This document shows positions 26,638 through 35,097 of a stretch of 64,000 bases of DNA, one piece after another. Source of the DNA: Pseudomonas sp. CROZ-RG-20F-R04-15 (lineage in GTDB: Bacteria > Pseudomonadota > Gammaproteobacteria > Pseudomonadales > Pseudomonadaceae). A program made the position numbers and the translations under genes. Every line of letters begins with the position of its first letter. The stretch's first letter is position 1. The notes beneath the pieces were generated by a model. That model worked only from the letters and a program-made list of their open reading frames with translations, ran no database searches and was not told where the DNA came from. Location of the stretch: NCBI RefSeq assembly GCF_022662375.1, contig NZ_JAKNQL010000021.1:35928-99927 (forward strand). Direction: 5' to 3'.

Positions 26638-28320
26638 ATGAACAAGAACAATCGCCATCCTGCAGACGGTAAGAAACCAGTCACCATTTTCGGCCCGGAC
26701 TTTCCGTTCGCGTTTGACGACTGGATCGAACACCCGGCCGGCCTCGGCACAATTCCTGAGCACAACCACGGCGCTGAAGTGGCGATTGTCGGCGCGGGCA
26801 TCGCCGGTCTGGTGGCCGCTTACGAACTGATGAAGCTCGGTCTGAAACCGGTGGTTTACGAGGCCTCGAAACTCGGTGGGCGGCTGCGCTCGCAGGCGTT
26901 CAACGGCACAGACGGTATCGTCGCTGAACTCGGCGGCATGCGTTTCCCGGTGTCTTCCACCGCGTTCTATCACTACGTCGACAAGCTCGGACTTGAGACA
27001 AAACCTTTCCCCAACCCGCTGACGCCAGCCTCTGGCAGCACTGTGATCGATCTGGAAGGCAAAACCCATTACGCACAGAAACTGGCGGATCTTCCTGCAC
27101 TGTTCCAGGAAGTGGCTGACGCTTGGGCGGATGCGCTGGAGGCAGGCTCGCAGTTCGCCGATATCCAGCAAGCCATTCGCGACCGCGACGTGCCGCGCCT
27201 GAAAGAGCTGTGGAACACGCTTGTGCCGTTGTGGGACGACCGCACCTTCTATGATTTCGTCGCCACCTCCGAAGCGTTCGCCAAGCTGTCGTTCCATCAC
27301 CGCGAAGTGTTCGGTCAGGTCGGTTTCGGCACCGGCGGCTGGGATTCGGATTTCCCCAACTCGATGCTGGAAATCTTCCGCGTGGTGATGACCAACTGCG
27401 ACGATCACCAACACCTGGTGGTCGGCGGCGTCGAGCAAGTCCCACAAGGCATCTGGCGGCATGTGCCGGAGCGCTGCGTGCACTGGCCCGAAGGCACCAG
27501 CCTGAAATCCCTGCACCGTGGCGCACCGCGTTCCGGCGTGAAGAAAATCTCCCACGCGCCGGATGGCCGTTTCGCGGTCACCGACAACAACGGCGACACC
27601 CGCGAATACGCCGCCGTACTGACCACGTGCCAGAGCTGGCTGCTGACCACGCAGATCGAATGCGACGAAACCCTGTTCTCGCAGAAGATGTGGATGGCCC
27701 TCGACCGCACGCGCTACATGCAGTCGTCGAAAACATTCGTGATGGTCGACCGGCCGTTCTGGAAGGACAAGGACCCTGAAACCGGCCGCGACTTGATGAG
27801 CATGACCCTCACTGATCGCCTGACTCGCGGCACCTATCTATTCGACAACGGCGACGACAAACCGGGCGTGATCTGCCTGTCCTATTCTTGGATGAGCGAT
27901 GCATTGAAGATGCTTCCGCACCCGGTGGAAAAACGCGTTGAGCTGGCGTTGAATGCGTTGAAAAAGATCTACCCGAAAGTCGACATCGCCGCGCGAATCA
28001 TTGGTGACCCCATCACCGTGTCGTGGGAAGCGGATCCGTACTTTCTCGGTGCTTTCAAAGGCGCCCTGCCCGGCCACTACCGCTACAACCAGCGCATGTA
28101 CGCGCACTTCATGCAGGACGAGATGCCCGCCGAGCAGCGCGGTATTTTCATCGCCGGCGACGACGTTTCGTGGACACCGGCATGGGTGGAAGGCGCGGTG
28201 CAGACTTCGCTCAACGCGGTGTGGGGAATCATGAAGCATTTCGGTGGTTCGACACATAAAGCGAACCCGGGCCCGGGTGATGTGTTCAAAGACATCGGCC
28301 CTATCGCCCTGCCCGAGTAA
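26638..28320 (+). CDS. davB: L-lysine 2-monooxygenase DavB
   Basis: FAD enzyme converting L-lysine and O2 to 5-aminovaleramide, the first step of the aminovalerate route. 560 residues, identical in length to the P. putida enzyme and nearly collinear with it. Dinucleotide-binding GAGIAG at residues 52-57, then GLKPVVYEASKLGGRLRSQ and ELGGMRFPVSS (amine-oxidase substrate region), and the C-terminal FAD contact IFIAGDDVSWTPAWVEGAVQTS (shown in part). ATG 26638. It is followed 12 nt later by davA, completing the pathway to 5-aminovalerate. Tryptophan 2-monooxygenase is the nearest alternative family, but davA adjacency settles it. Confidence 0.93.
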   Translation: MNKNNRHPADGKKPVTIFGPDFPFAFDDWIEHPAGLGTIPEHNHGAEVAIVGAGIAGLVAAYELMKLGLKPVVYEASKLGGRLRSQAFNGTDGIVAELGGMRFPVSSTAFYHYVDKLGLETKPFPNPLTPASGSTVIDLEGKTHYAQKLADLPALFQEVADAWADALEAGSQFADIQQAIRDRDVPRLKELWNTLVPLWDDRTFYDFVATSEAFAKLSFHHREVFGQVGFGTGGWDSDFPNSMLEIFRVVMTNCDDHQHLVVGGVEQVPQGIWRHVPERCVHWPEGTSLKSLHRGAPRSGVKKISHAPDGRFAVTDNNGDTREYAAVLTTCQSWLLTTQIECDETLFSQKMWMALDRTRYMQSSKTFVMVDRPFWKDKDPETGRDLMSMTLTDRLTRGTYLFDNGDDKPGVICLSYSWMSDALKMLPHPVEKRVELALNALKKIYPKVDIAARIIGDPITVSWEADPYFLGAFKGALPGHYRYNQRMYAHFMQDEMPAEQRGIFIAGDDVSWTPAWVEGAVQTSLNAVWGIMKHFGGSTHKANPGPGDVFKDIGPIALPE

Positions 28321-28332
28321 GAGGAATCCCTG

Positions 28333-29127
28333 ATGCGTGTAGCCCTTTATCAATGTCCGCCGCTGCCCCTGGACCCCGCCGCCAACCTGCAACGCCTGCA
28401 TCAATTGGCGATGGAGGCCAAGGGCGCCGACCTGCTGGTGCTGCCGGAAATGTTCATGACCGGCTACAACATTGGCGTCGAAGCGGTGAGCACACTGGCC
28501 GAGGTCTACAACGGGGAATGGGCGCAACAGATCGGCCGGATCGCCAAGGCAGCCGGTTTGGCGATTGTGTATGGTTATCCCGAGCGCACCGCCGACGGGC
28601 AGATATACAACGCCGTGCAGTTGATCGATTCGCACGGTGAGCGCCTGTGCAATTACCGCAAGACGCATCTGTTCGGCGATCTGGATCGCTCGATGTTCAG
28701 TCCGGGCGAAGATGACTTCCCAATCGTCGAACTCAACGGCTGGAGTCTCGGTTTCCTGATCTGCTACGACCTGGAGTTTCCGGAGAATACTCGTCGTCTG
28801 GCGCTTGCTGGCGCCGAACTGATTCTGGTGCCGACAGCGAACATGATTCCGTTCGATTTCGTCGCCGACGTTACCGTGCGTTCGCGCGCCTTCGAAAATC
28901 AGTGCTACGTGGCCTACGCCAACTATTGCGGCAACGAAGGCGACATCCACTATTGCGGACAAAGCAGCATCGCCGCGCCGGATGGCAGCCGTATCGCTCA
29001 GGCTGGATTGGACGAAGCGCTGATCATCGGTGAGCTCGATCGACAGTTGATGCTCGACTCCCGCGCCGCCAATCGCTACCTCAGCGATCGCCGCCCGGAG
29101 CTTTACGGCGCGCTCAACCAGCGCTAA
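28333..29127 (+). CDS. davA: 5-aminopentanamidase (delta-aminovaleramidase) DavA
   Basis: Carbon-nitrogen hydrolase (nitrilase superfamily) that releases ammonia from 5-aminovaleramide to give 5-aminovalerate. 264 residues. The catalytic triad can be placed at Glu39 (LPEMFMTGYN), Lys110 (NYRKTHLFG) and Cys144 (LICYDLEFPE). SD GAGGAA before ATG 28333. Co-transcribed with davB. The later genes davD/davT are not in the window. Confidence 0.93.
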   Translation: MRVALYQCPPLPLDPAANLQRLHQLAMEAKGADLLVLPEMFMTGYNIGVEAVSTLAEVYNGEWAQQIGRIAKAAGLAIVYGYPERTADGQIYNAVQLIDSHGERLCNYRKTHLFGDLDRSMFSPGEDDFPIVELNGWSLGFLICYDLEFPENTRRLALAGAELILVPTANMIPFDFVADVTVRSRAFENQCYVAYANYCGNEGDIHYCGQSSIAAPDGSRIAQAGLDEALIIGELDRQLMLDSRAANRYLSDRRPELYGALNQR

Positions 29128-29165
29128 TCCGCTAGCATTGGCACTTCACTGTTCTGGAAGTGCCC

Positions 29166-31580
29166 ATGCCTGCGCCGACTCATCCCCGCCCCCACACTGA
29201 AACCCTGGCCAATGGCTTGCGCGTGACCCTGCGTCATGTGCCCGGTCTGAAGCGCAGCGCCGCTGCCTTGCGCGTGACGGCCGGTAGCCATGACGTGCCG
29301 TTGGCATGGCCGGGGCTGGCGCATTTTCTCGAGCATTTGCTGTTTCTCGGCACCGAGCGCTTTCCGGCGGACGAAGGGCTGATGGCCTACGTGCAAGGTC
29401 ACGGCGGGCAAGTGAATGCCAGCACCCGTGAACGCACCACAGACTTTTTCTTTGAGCTGCCGACGGGTTCGTTCAGCGGAGGGCTGGAGCGTCTGTCAGA
29501 CATGCTCGCCAAGCCGCGTATGAATCTGCACGATCAGTTGCGGGAACGCGAAGTGTTGCAGGCGGAATTTGTCGCATGGTCACAGGATCCTGCTGCACAA
29601 CAGCAGTTTGCGTTGTATGAAGGTTTACCGGCAGAACATCCGTTGCGCGGGTTTCATGCGGGGAATCGGGACAGCCTGCAAATTGAGCAGCCCGCGTTTC
29701 AACAAGCGTTGAAAGATTTCCACCAGCAGTTTTATCGGACCGGGCAAATGACGTTGAGCCTGGTTGGGCCGCAGGGTCTTGAAGAGTTAAAAGTACTGGC
29801 TGAGCAATTTTCGCAAGCCTTACCGGCTGGGGATAACGTTGCGCGGGCTATGCCCCTGCCGTTAGCGGTGAAAAGTTATCAACAGCTCGGTGAGCGACGC
29901 GGCAATTTGATGTTTGCGTTCGATGCCTTGCCTGAGGCGTCGGGCGAGGCTCTGGCGTTTCTCTGTCATTGGCTGAACAGCGCCAAATCCGGTGGGTTGC
30001 TCGCGCATTTGCAGCAGCAGAAGCTGGCAGATGGATTGAAAGCCGCGCCGGTTTATCACTTTGCCGGGCAAGCGTTGTTGCATCTGGAATTCACCGCGCC
30101 ATCGGAATCGTTAAACGCCATTCGCGAACAACTGCTCGATTGGCTGAGTTTCTTTGCTCAGCAAGATTGGACGCCATTGCGCAAGGAATACGCAGCTCTG
30201 CTGCAACGCCAGCAGCAGGTCAGCGGCGCATTGCAACTGGCGCGGCTCGACAGTGAGCAATTGGAAAATGGCCTGTCCGAGACAGGCGTAACAGCCCTCT
30301 CACAGATCCTCGGCGAAATCGGTACTGTGGATAACTTCAGCAAGCACTGGCACCTGCCTGCCGCCAATCCATTCCTGCGAACCAATGAACCCTTGGCCAA
30401 CGCCGGACTGATCCGTGGCCAGACCAGCGCTCACCGGGGGCTGCGCACGTTTGCTCAGGATCGTTCGCGCGGTCGTCGCGAGCGTTCGCCGATGCAGTTC
30501 AGTCAGGCGTTGCCGGACAACGGTGATGAAGGTGCGATTTATCTGCGCTGGCAGGTTGAGGCCGCCGCCAGCACTGATCTGCTATCACGGTTGCAGCGTA
30601 GTCTTCGGCAAACGCAGCAAGACGCGCGAGAGGCCGGCGTCGAGCTGACTTTCAGCACCACTGGCAATCAATGGCTGCTGAAGCTCACCGGTCTGCAGGA
30701 GCCAATGCCCGGCGTCCTCGAGCTCGCGCTGAAATGTCTGACACAGGTTGACGCCGATTCACCGCTTACTGAGCCGCAAAAGCCTCTGATCCCCATTCGC
30801 CAACTGCTCGAAGCGCTGCCGGGACATGTTTTGCCATCAGCCAGAACCGGCGACGAAGCCAATCCCCAGTGGACAACTTCACGCTGGGACGGCCTCGCCC
30901 TGGGTCTCAACCCACAAACGCAATCCGCCATGGGCCTGGCCCTGAGCCGTATTCCCGGGACCCCGGACAATCAGTTGCCTGCGCCGACAGCTGTGGCTGC
31001 GCAAAAACACTGGAGCCACATCGACACCGCATCCAGCGAGCATGCCTTGCTGCTGTACTGCCCGACTGCCAGCCGCGACATTGCCGACGAAGCCGCATGG
31101 CGACTCCTCGCGCAGGTGTGCCAGACGCCGTTCTATCAGCGTCTGCGTGGCGAATTGCAATTGGGCTATGCGGTATTCAGCGCACTGCGCCAGATTCACG
31201 GCCAAACGGCCATGCTGTTCGGCGTGCAATCCCCGAACACCCAACCCGTGGAACTGCTTGGGCACATTCGGCAATTCTTCGAAAGCCTGCCAAAGCTGAT
31301 TGAAAAGATGGATGAGTCGAGCTTCGAGCAACAGCGCCAGAGCCTCGCCGATCAATTCGACGACGCCAATCTGTCCAGCAAAGACGCCGCCGAACTGCTC
31401 TGGCAGGCCAGACTCGCCGGCCACTCGTCGGATTATCTTGAGCAATTGCCCGCCGCCATCCTGCAACTGGATCGCCAGGCATTGTTCGCAGCTGCTCAGC
31501 GTTTGATCAACGCAGACGGCGGCTGGCTCTGCCTCGCCAGCGATCCGGCGCCCGCAACCCCATGGCAAGCGACAAATTGA
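29166..31580 (+). CDS. pqqF: PQQ biosynthesis M16 metalloprotease PqqF
   Basis: Zinc peptidase of the insulinase family thought to release the crosslinked Glu-Tyr unit from PqqA. From ATG 29166 (an in-frame GTG lies at 29160) it has 804 residues. The inverted zinc motif HFLEH is at residues 53-57, in GLAHFLEHLLFLGTERFP. The second M16 half lacks an obvious motif, as usual. Gene precedes pqqA in the same direction with a 156-nt gap, which is the Pseudomonas arrangement (pqqF first). Family-level certainty is high. Confidence 0.92.
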   Translation: MPAPTHPRPHTETLANGLRVTLRHVPGLKRSAAALRVTAGSHDVPLAWPGLAHFLEHLLFLGTERFPADEGLMAYVQGHGGQVNASTRERTTDFFFELPTGSFSGGLERLSDMLAKPRMNLHDQLREREVLQAEFVAWSQDPAAQQQFALYEGLPAEHPLRGFHAGNRDSLQIEQPAFQQALKDFHQQFYRTGQMTLSLVGPQGLEELKVLAEQFSQALPAGDNVARAMPLPLAVKSYQQLGERRGNLMFAFDALPEASGEALAFLCHWLNSAKSGGLLAHLQQQKLADGLKAAPVYHFAGQALLHLEFTAPSESLNAIREQLLDWLSFFAQQDWTPLRKEYAALLQRQQQVSGALQLARLDSEQLENGLSETGVTALSQILGEIGTVDNFSKHWHLPAANPFLRTNEPLANAGLIRGQTSAHRGLRTFAQDRSRGRRERSPMQFSQALPDNGDEGAIYLRWQVEAAASTDLLSRLQRSLRQTQQDAREAGVELTFSTTGNQWLLKLTGLQEPMPGVLELALKCLTQVDADSPLTEPQKPLIPIRQLLEALPGHVLPSARTGDEANPQWTTSRWDGLALGLNPQTQSAMGLALSRIPGTPDNQLPAPTAVAAQKHWSHIDTASSEHALLLYCPTASRDIADEAAWRLLAQVCQTPFYQRLRGELQLGYAVFSALRQIHGQTAMLFGVQSPNTQPVELLGHIRQFFESLPKLIEKMDESSFEQQRQSLADQFDDANLSSKDAAELLWQARLAGHSSDYLEQLPAAILQLDRQALFAAAQRLINADGGWLCLASDPAPATPWQATN

Positions 31581-31736
31581 TCATTACCGAGGCTGCAAGG
31601 AGCTTTCTCAAAGATTCACGGGCATTTATCCGGAAATTTTGAGTAACATAGCAGCCTAACTATTTGGAACATCTTTGCGCTGCCGTGGACTATACCTATG
31701 GACAGCGCTATCCCACCCACCCTGAAGGAGACACCC

Positions 31737-31811
31737 ATGTCCTGGACAAAACCTGCTTACACCGACCTGCGTATCGGCTTCGAAGTCACCATGTACTTCG
31801 CCAGCCGCTGA
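31737..31811 (+). CDS. pqqA: PQQ precursor peptide PqqA
   Basis: 24-residue ribosomal precursor ([20 protein letters not shown] plus FASR). Glu16 and Tyr20, the two residues that become PQQ, are in the strictly conserved E-V-T-M-Y spacing. Strong SD GAAGGAG seven bases before ATG. Stop TGA at 31809-31811. It is followed by a terminator-like hairpin, consistent with much higher pqqA mRNA than downstream genes. Confidence 0.97.
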
Positions 31812-31837
31812 GTTCTGCTTACGTAGAATTGCAGTGC

Positions 31838-31867
31838 AACGCCTCGGCTCGCCGGGGCGTTTTATTT
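31838..31867 (+). terminator. Partial terminator/attenuator between pqqA and pqqB
   Basis: AACGCC-TCGG (31838-31847), CTCG loop, CCGG-GGCGTT (31852-31861), then TTATTTT. A U-rich tail follows a ten-pair stem: canonical intrinsic terminator located inside the operon, so it must be read through in part to express pqqB. Confidence 0.8.
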
Positions 31868-31892
31868 TCCGCGTTGAAATGATGGAGTGTTC

Positions 31893-32804
31893 ATGTTCGT
31901 CCAGATTCTGGGTTCGGCCGCTGGCGGCGGTTTTCCGCAGTGGAACTGCAACTGCGTCAACTGTGCAGGTTTTCGCGACGGCAGCCTGAATGCCAAGGCC
32001 CGCACCCAATCGTCCATCGCGATTTCCGATGACGGCGTGAACTGGGTGCTGTGCAACGCCTCGCCAGACATCCGCGCGCAGCTGCAAAGCTTCGCTCCGA
32101 TGCAACCGGGCCGCGCCCTGCGTGACACCGGCATCAGCGCGATCATCCTGATGGACAGCCAGATCGACCACACCACCGGTCTGCTCAGCCTGCGCGAAGG
32201 CTGCCCGCATCAGGTCTGGTGCACGGACATGGTTCACGAAGACCTCAGCACCGGTTTCCCGCTGTTCAAGATGCTCGCCCACTGGAACGGCGGGCTGGAC
32301 TGGAACCGCATCGAACTCGACCAGAGTTTCACCGTGGCCGCGTGCCCGAACCTGCGCTTCACCCCGCTGCCATTGCGCAGCGCCGCGCCGCCGTACTCGC
32401 CGCACCGCTTCGATCCGCATCCGGGCGACAACATTGGTCTGATCGTTGAAGACCTGAACACTGGCGGTAAATTGTTCTATGCGCCGGGTCTGGGCAAGGT
32501 TGATGCGCCATTGCTGGAGATCATGGCCGGCAGCGATTGCCTGTTGGTCGACGGCACGATGTGGGATGACGATGAAATGCAGCGCCGTGGCGTTGGCACT
32601 CGCACCGGTCGTGAGATGGGTCATCTGGCGCAAAACGGCCCTGGCGGCATGCTGGAAGTGCTGGAGCAACTGCCAGAACAGCGCAAAGTGCTTATCCACA
32701 TCAACAACACCAATCCGATTCTCGATGAAGATTCGCCGGAGCGTGCCGAACTGGCGAGACGTAATGTTGAAGTGGCGTTTGATGGCATGAGTATTGTGCT
32801 GTAG
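31893..32804 (+). CDS. pqqB: PqqB, metallo-beta-lactamase-fold hydroxylase of PQQ synthesis
   Basis: 303 residues from ATG 31893 (MFVQILGSAAGGGFPQWNCNC); an in-frame GTG at 31887 adds two residues. Characteristic N-terminal NCNCVNC cysteine cluster, MDSQIDHTTGLLSLREG (metal-site motif), DGTMWDDDEM and HINNTNPIL. The protein is an iron-dependent oxygenase acting on the crosslinked di-amino-acid intermediate. Separated from pqqC by a REP doublet. Confidence 0.95.
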   Translation: MFVQILGSAAGGGFPQWNCNCVNCAGFRDGSLNAKARTQSSIAISDDGVNWVLCNASPDIRAQLQSFAPMQPGRALRDTGISAIILMDSQIDHTTGLLSLREGCPHQVWCTDMVHEDLSTGFPLFKMLAHWNGGLDWNRIELDQSFTVAACPNLRFTPLPLRSAAPPYSPHRFDPHPGDNIGLIVEDLNTGGKLFYAPGLGKVDAPLLEIMAGSDCLLVDGTMWDDDEMQRRGVGTRTGREMGHLAQNGPGGMLEVLEQLPEQRKVLIHINNTNPILDEDSPERAELARRNVEVAFDGMSIVL

Positions 32805-32810
32805 CGACCG

Positions 32811-32894
32811 GCCTCTTCGCGAGCAAGCTCGCTCCCACATTGGATCTGTGGCGTTCACAAACCCTGTGGGAGCGAGCTTGCTCGCGAAGGCGTC
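32811..32894. repeat. REP doublet inside the pqq operon
   Basis: CCTCTTCGCGAGCAAGCTCG..CTCCCAC (32811-32838) and GTGGGAGCGAGCTTGCTCGC..GAAGGCGTC (32866-32894) face each other between pqqB and pqqC. The mRNA hairpin may uncouple the stability of pqqAB and pqqCDE. Confidence 0.85.
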
Positions 32895-32940
32895 CGAATA
32901 GATACCCAGGATTCCAACGGTTGTTCCCCGGAGAACCGCA

Positions 32941-33693
32941 ATGACTGACACGCCAATGTCCCCCGCCGAATTCGAAGCGGCCCTGCGCGCCAAAGGCGCC
33001 TACTACCACATCTACCACCCGTATCACGTGGCGATGTATGAAGGCCGCGCCACTCGCGAGCAGATCCAGGGCTGGGTCGCCAACCGCTTCTACTACCAGG
33101 TGAACATCCCCCTGAAAGACGCGGCCATCCTCGCCAACTGCCCCGATCGGGAAATCCGCCGCGAGTGGATTCAACGTCTGCTCGACCACGACGGCGCCCC
33201 CGGTGAAGACGGCGGCATCGAAGCCTGGCTGCGCCTCGGTCAAGCGGTCGGTCTCGACCCGGATCAACTGCGTTCCCAGGAACTGGTACTGCCCGGCGTA
33301 CGTTTCGCCGTCGACGCTTACGTCAACTTCGCCCGTCGCGCCAGTTGGCAGGAAGCCGCCAGCAGCTCGCTGACTGAACTGTTCGCGCCGCAGATTCACC
33401 AGTCGCGCCTCGACAGCTGGCCACAGCATTACCCGTGGATCGATCCGGCCGGTTACGAATACTTCCGCACCCGCCTCGGTCAGGCCCGGCGTGATGTCGA
33501 GCATGGTCTGGCGATCACGCTCGAGCACTACAAGACCCGCGAAGGCCAGGAGCGCATGCTGGAAATTCTCCAGTTCAAACTGGACATTCTTTGGAGCATG
33601 CTCGATGCCATGAGCATGGCCTACGAACTGAACCGCCCGCCGTATCACAGCGTCACCGAACAACGCGTCTGGCATAAAGGAATCACCTTATGA
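32941..33693 (+). CDS. pqqC: Pyrroloquinoline-quinone synthase PqqC
   Basis: Cofactor-free oxidase doing the final ring closure and eight-electron oxidation to PQQ. 250 residues, all-helical TenA-like fold. Conserved: YYHIYHPYHVAMYEGRATREQIQGWV (part), NRFYYQVNIPLKDAAI, LDHDG, FVDAYVNFARRASWQE and SLTELFAPQIHQSRL. ATG 32941 after CCCCGGAGAA. Stop overlaps pqqD ATG by four bases. Confidence 0.96.
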   Translation: MTDTPMSPAEFEAALRAKGAYYHIYHPYHVAMYEGRATREQIQGWVANRFYYQVNIPLKDAAILANCPDREIRREWIQRLLDHDGAPGEDGGIEAWLRLGQAVGLDPDQLRSQELVLPGVRFAVDAYVNFARRASWQEAASSSLTELFAPQIHQSRLDSWPQHYPWIDPAGYEYFRTRLGQARRDVEHGLAITLEHYKTREGQERMLEILQFKLDILWSMLDAMSMAYELNRPPYHSVTEQRVWHKGITL

Positions 33694-33965
33694 GTTTTGA
33701 TCGCAGCAAAGTCCCGACCTGGCGTCCCGGCTACCGCTTCCAGTACGAACCGGCGCAGAAAGGTCATGTGCTGCTTTATCCGGAAGGCATGATCAAACTC
33801 AATGAATCTGCCGCGCTGATCGGCGGTTTGATTGACGGTCAGAGCGATGTCGCGGCAATCATCGCCAAGCTCAATGAGCAATTCCCCGGCGTGCCCGAGC
33901 TCGGTGACGACATCGAGCAATTCATGGAGGTTGCCCGTGCGCAGCACTGGATCGAACTTGCCTGA
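33690..33965 (+). CDS. pqqD: PqqD, PqqA-binding chaperone
   Basis: 91-residue RiPP recognition element that presents PqqA to the radical SAM enzyme PqqE. Motifs: WRPGYRFQYEPAQKGHVLLYPEGMIKLNESA (as WRPGYRFQYE, HVLLYPEG, KLNESA) and a C-terminal helical winged segment. ATGA overlap with pqqC; its 3' end overlaps pqqE, showing tight coupling. Confidence 0.95.
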   Translation: MSFDRSKVPTWRPGYRFQYEPAQKGHVLLYPEGMIKLNESAALIGGLIDGQSDVAAIIAKLNEQFPGVPELGDDIEQFMEVARAQHWIELA

Positions 33966-35097
33966 TCTGCCGCCCAAGCCTGAAGTCGGCCTGCCGCTGT
34001 GGCTGCTCGCCGAACTGACCTACCGCTGCCCGCTGCAGTGCCCGTACTGCTCGAATCCACTGGATTTCGCCGAGCAGGGCAAAGAGCTGAGTACCGAGCA
34101 GTGGATCAAGGTGTTCCGCGAAGCGCGGGAGATGGGCGCAGCGCAATTGGGCTTTTCCGGTGGTGAGCCGCTGGTGCGTCAAGATCTCGCCGAGCTGATT
34201 CATGAAGCGCGGCAGTTGGGTTTCTACACCAACCTGATCACCTCCGGCATCGGCCTGACCGAGCAGAAAATCAGCGACTTCAAGAAGGCTGGCCTCGATC
34301 ACATCCAGATCAGTTTTCAGGCCAGTGACGAGCAAGTGAACAATCTGCTCGCCGGCTCGAAAAAAGCCTTCGCGCAGAAGCTGGAAATGGCCCGCGCGGT
34401 GAAGGCCCACGGTTATCCGATGGTGCTGAACTTCGTCACCCATCGGCACAACATCGACAAGATCGACCGCATCATCGAGCTGTGCATCGCCCTGGAAGCC
34501 GACTTCGTCGAGCTCGCCACTTGCCAGTTCTACGGTTGGGCGCAGCTCAATCGTGTCGGCCTGTTGCCGACCAAAGAGCAACTGGTGCGCGCCGAACGCA
34601 TCACCAACGAATATCGGGCGAAACTGGAAGCCGAGGGGCATCCGTGCAAGCTGATTTTCGTCACCCCGGATTACTACGAAGAACGCCCGAAAGCCTGCAT
34701 GAACGGCTGGGGCAGTATCTTTCTGACAGTCACGCCGGATGGCACCGCCCTGCCCTGCCATGGTGCCCGGCAAATGCCAGTTCAGTTTCCCAATGTGCGC
34801 GATCACAGCATGCAGCACATCTGGTACGACTCGTTCGGCTTCAACCGCTTTCGCGGTTACGACTGGATGCCCGAGCCGTGCCGTTCCTGCGATGAAAAAG
34901 AAAAGGACTTCGGCGGCTGCCGCTGCCAAGCGTTCATGCTCACCGGTGATGCAAGCAACGCAGACCCGGTTTGCAGCAAATCCGAACATCACGGCGTGAT
35001 CCTCAAGGCCCGCGAAGAAGCCGAGACCGCCACTCAAACCATCGAACAATTGGCCTTTCGCAATGAACGAAACTCACGCCTCATCGCCAAGGGCTGA
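33937..35097 (+). CDS. pqqE: PqqE, radical SAM enzyme forming the Glu-Tyr crosslink in PqqA
   Basis: The frame is open from 33832, but GTG 33937 is chosen: GGAGG lies six bases upstream and it gives MRSTGSNLPDLPPKPEVGLPL, 386 aa. Radical SAM cluster Cys31-x3-Cys35-x2-Cys38 (CPLQCPYC), GFSGGEPLVR, and a SPASM domain with CMNGWG, LPCHGARQMP, CRSCDEKEKDFGGCRCQ. Overlaps pqqD by 29 nt and the peptidase by 35 nt. Confidence 0.95.
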   Translation: MRSTGSNLPDLPPKPEVGLPLWLLAELTYRCPLQCPYCSNPLDFAEQGKELSTEQWIKVFREAREMGAAQLGFSGGEPLVRQDLAELIHEARQLGFYTNLITSGIGLTEQKISDFKKAGLDHIQISFQASDEQVNNLLAGSKKAFAQKLEMARAVKAHGYPMVLNFVTHRHNIDKIDRIIELCIALEADFVELATCQFYGWAQLNRVGLLPTKEQLVRAERITNEYRAKLEAEGHPCKLIFVTPDYYEERPKACMNGWGSIFLTVTPDGTALPCHGARQMPVQFPNVRDHSMQHIWYDSFGFNRFRGYDWMPEPCRSCDEKEKDFGGCRCQAFMLTGDASNADPVCSKSEHHGVILKAREEAETATQTIEQLAFRNERNSRLIAKG

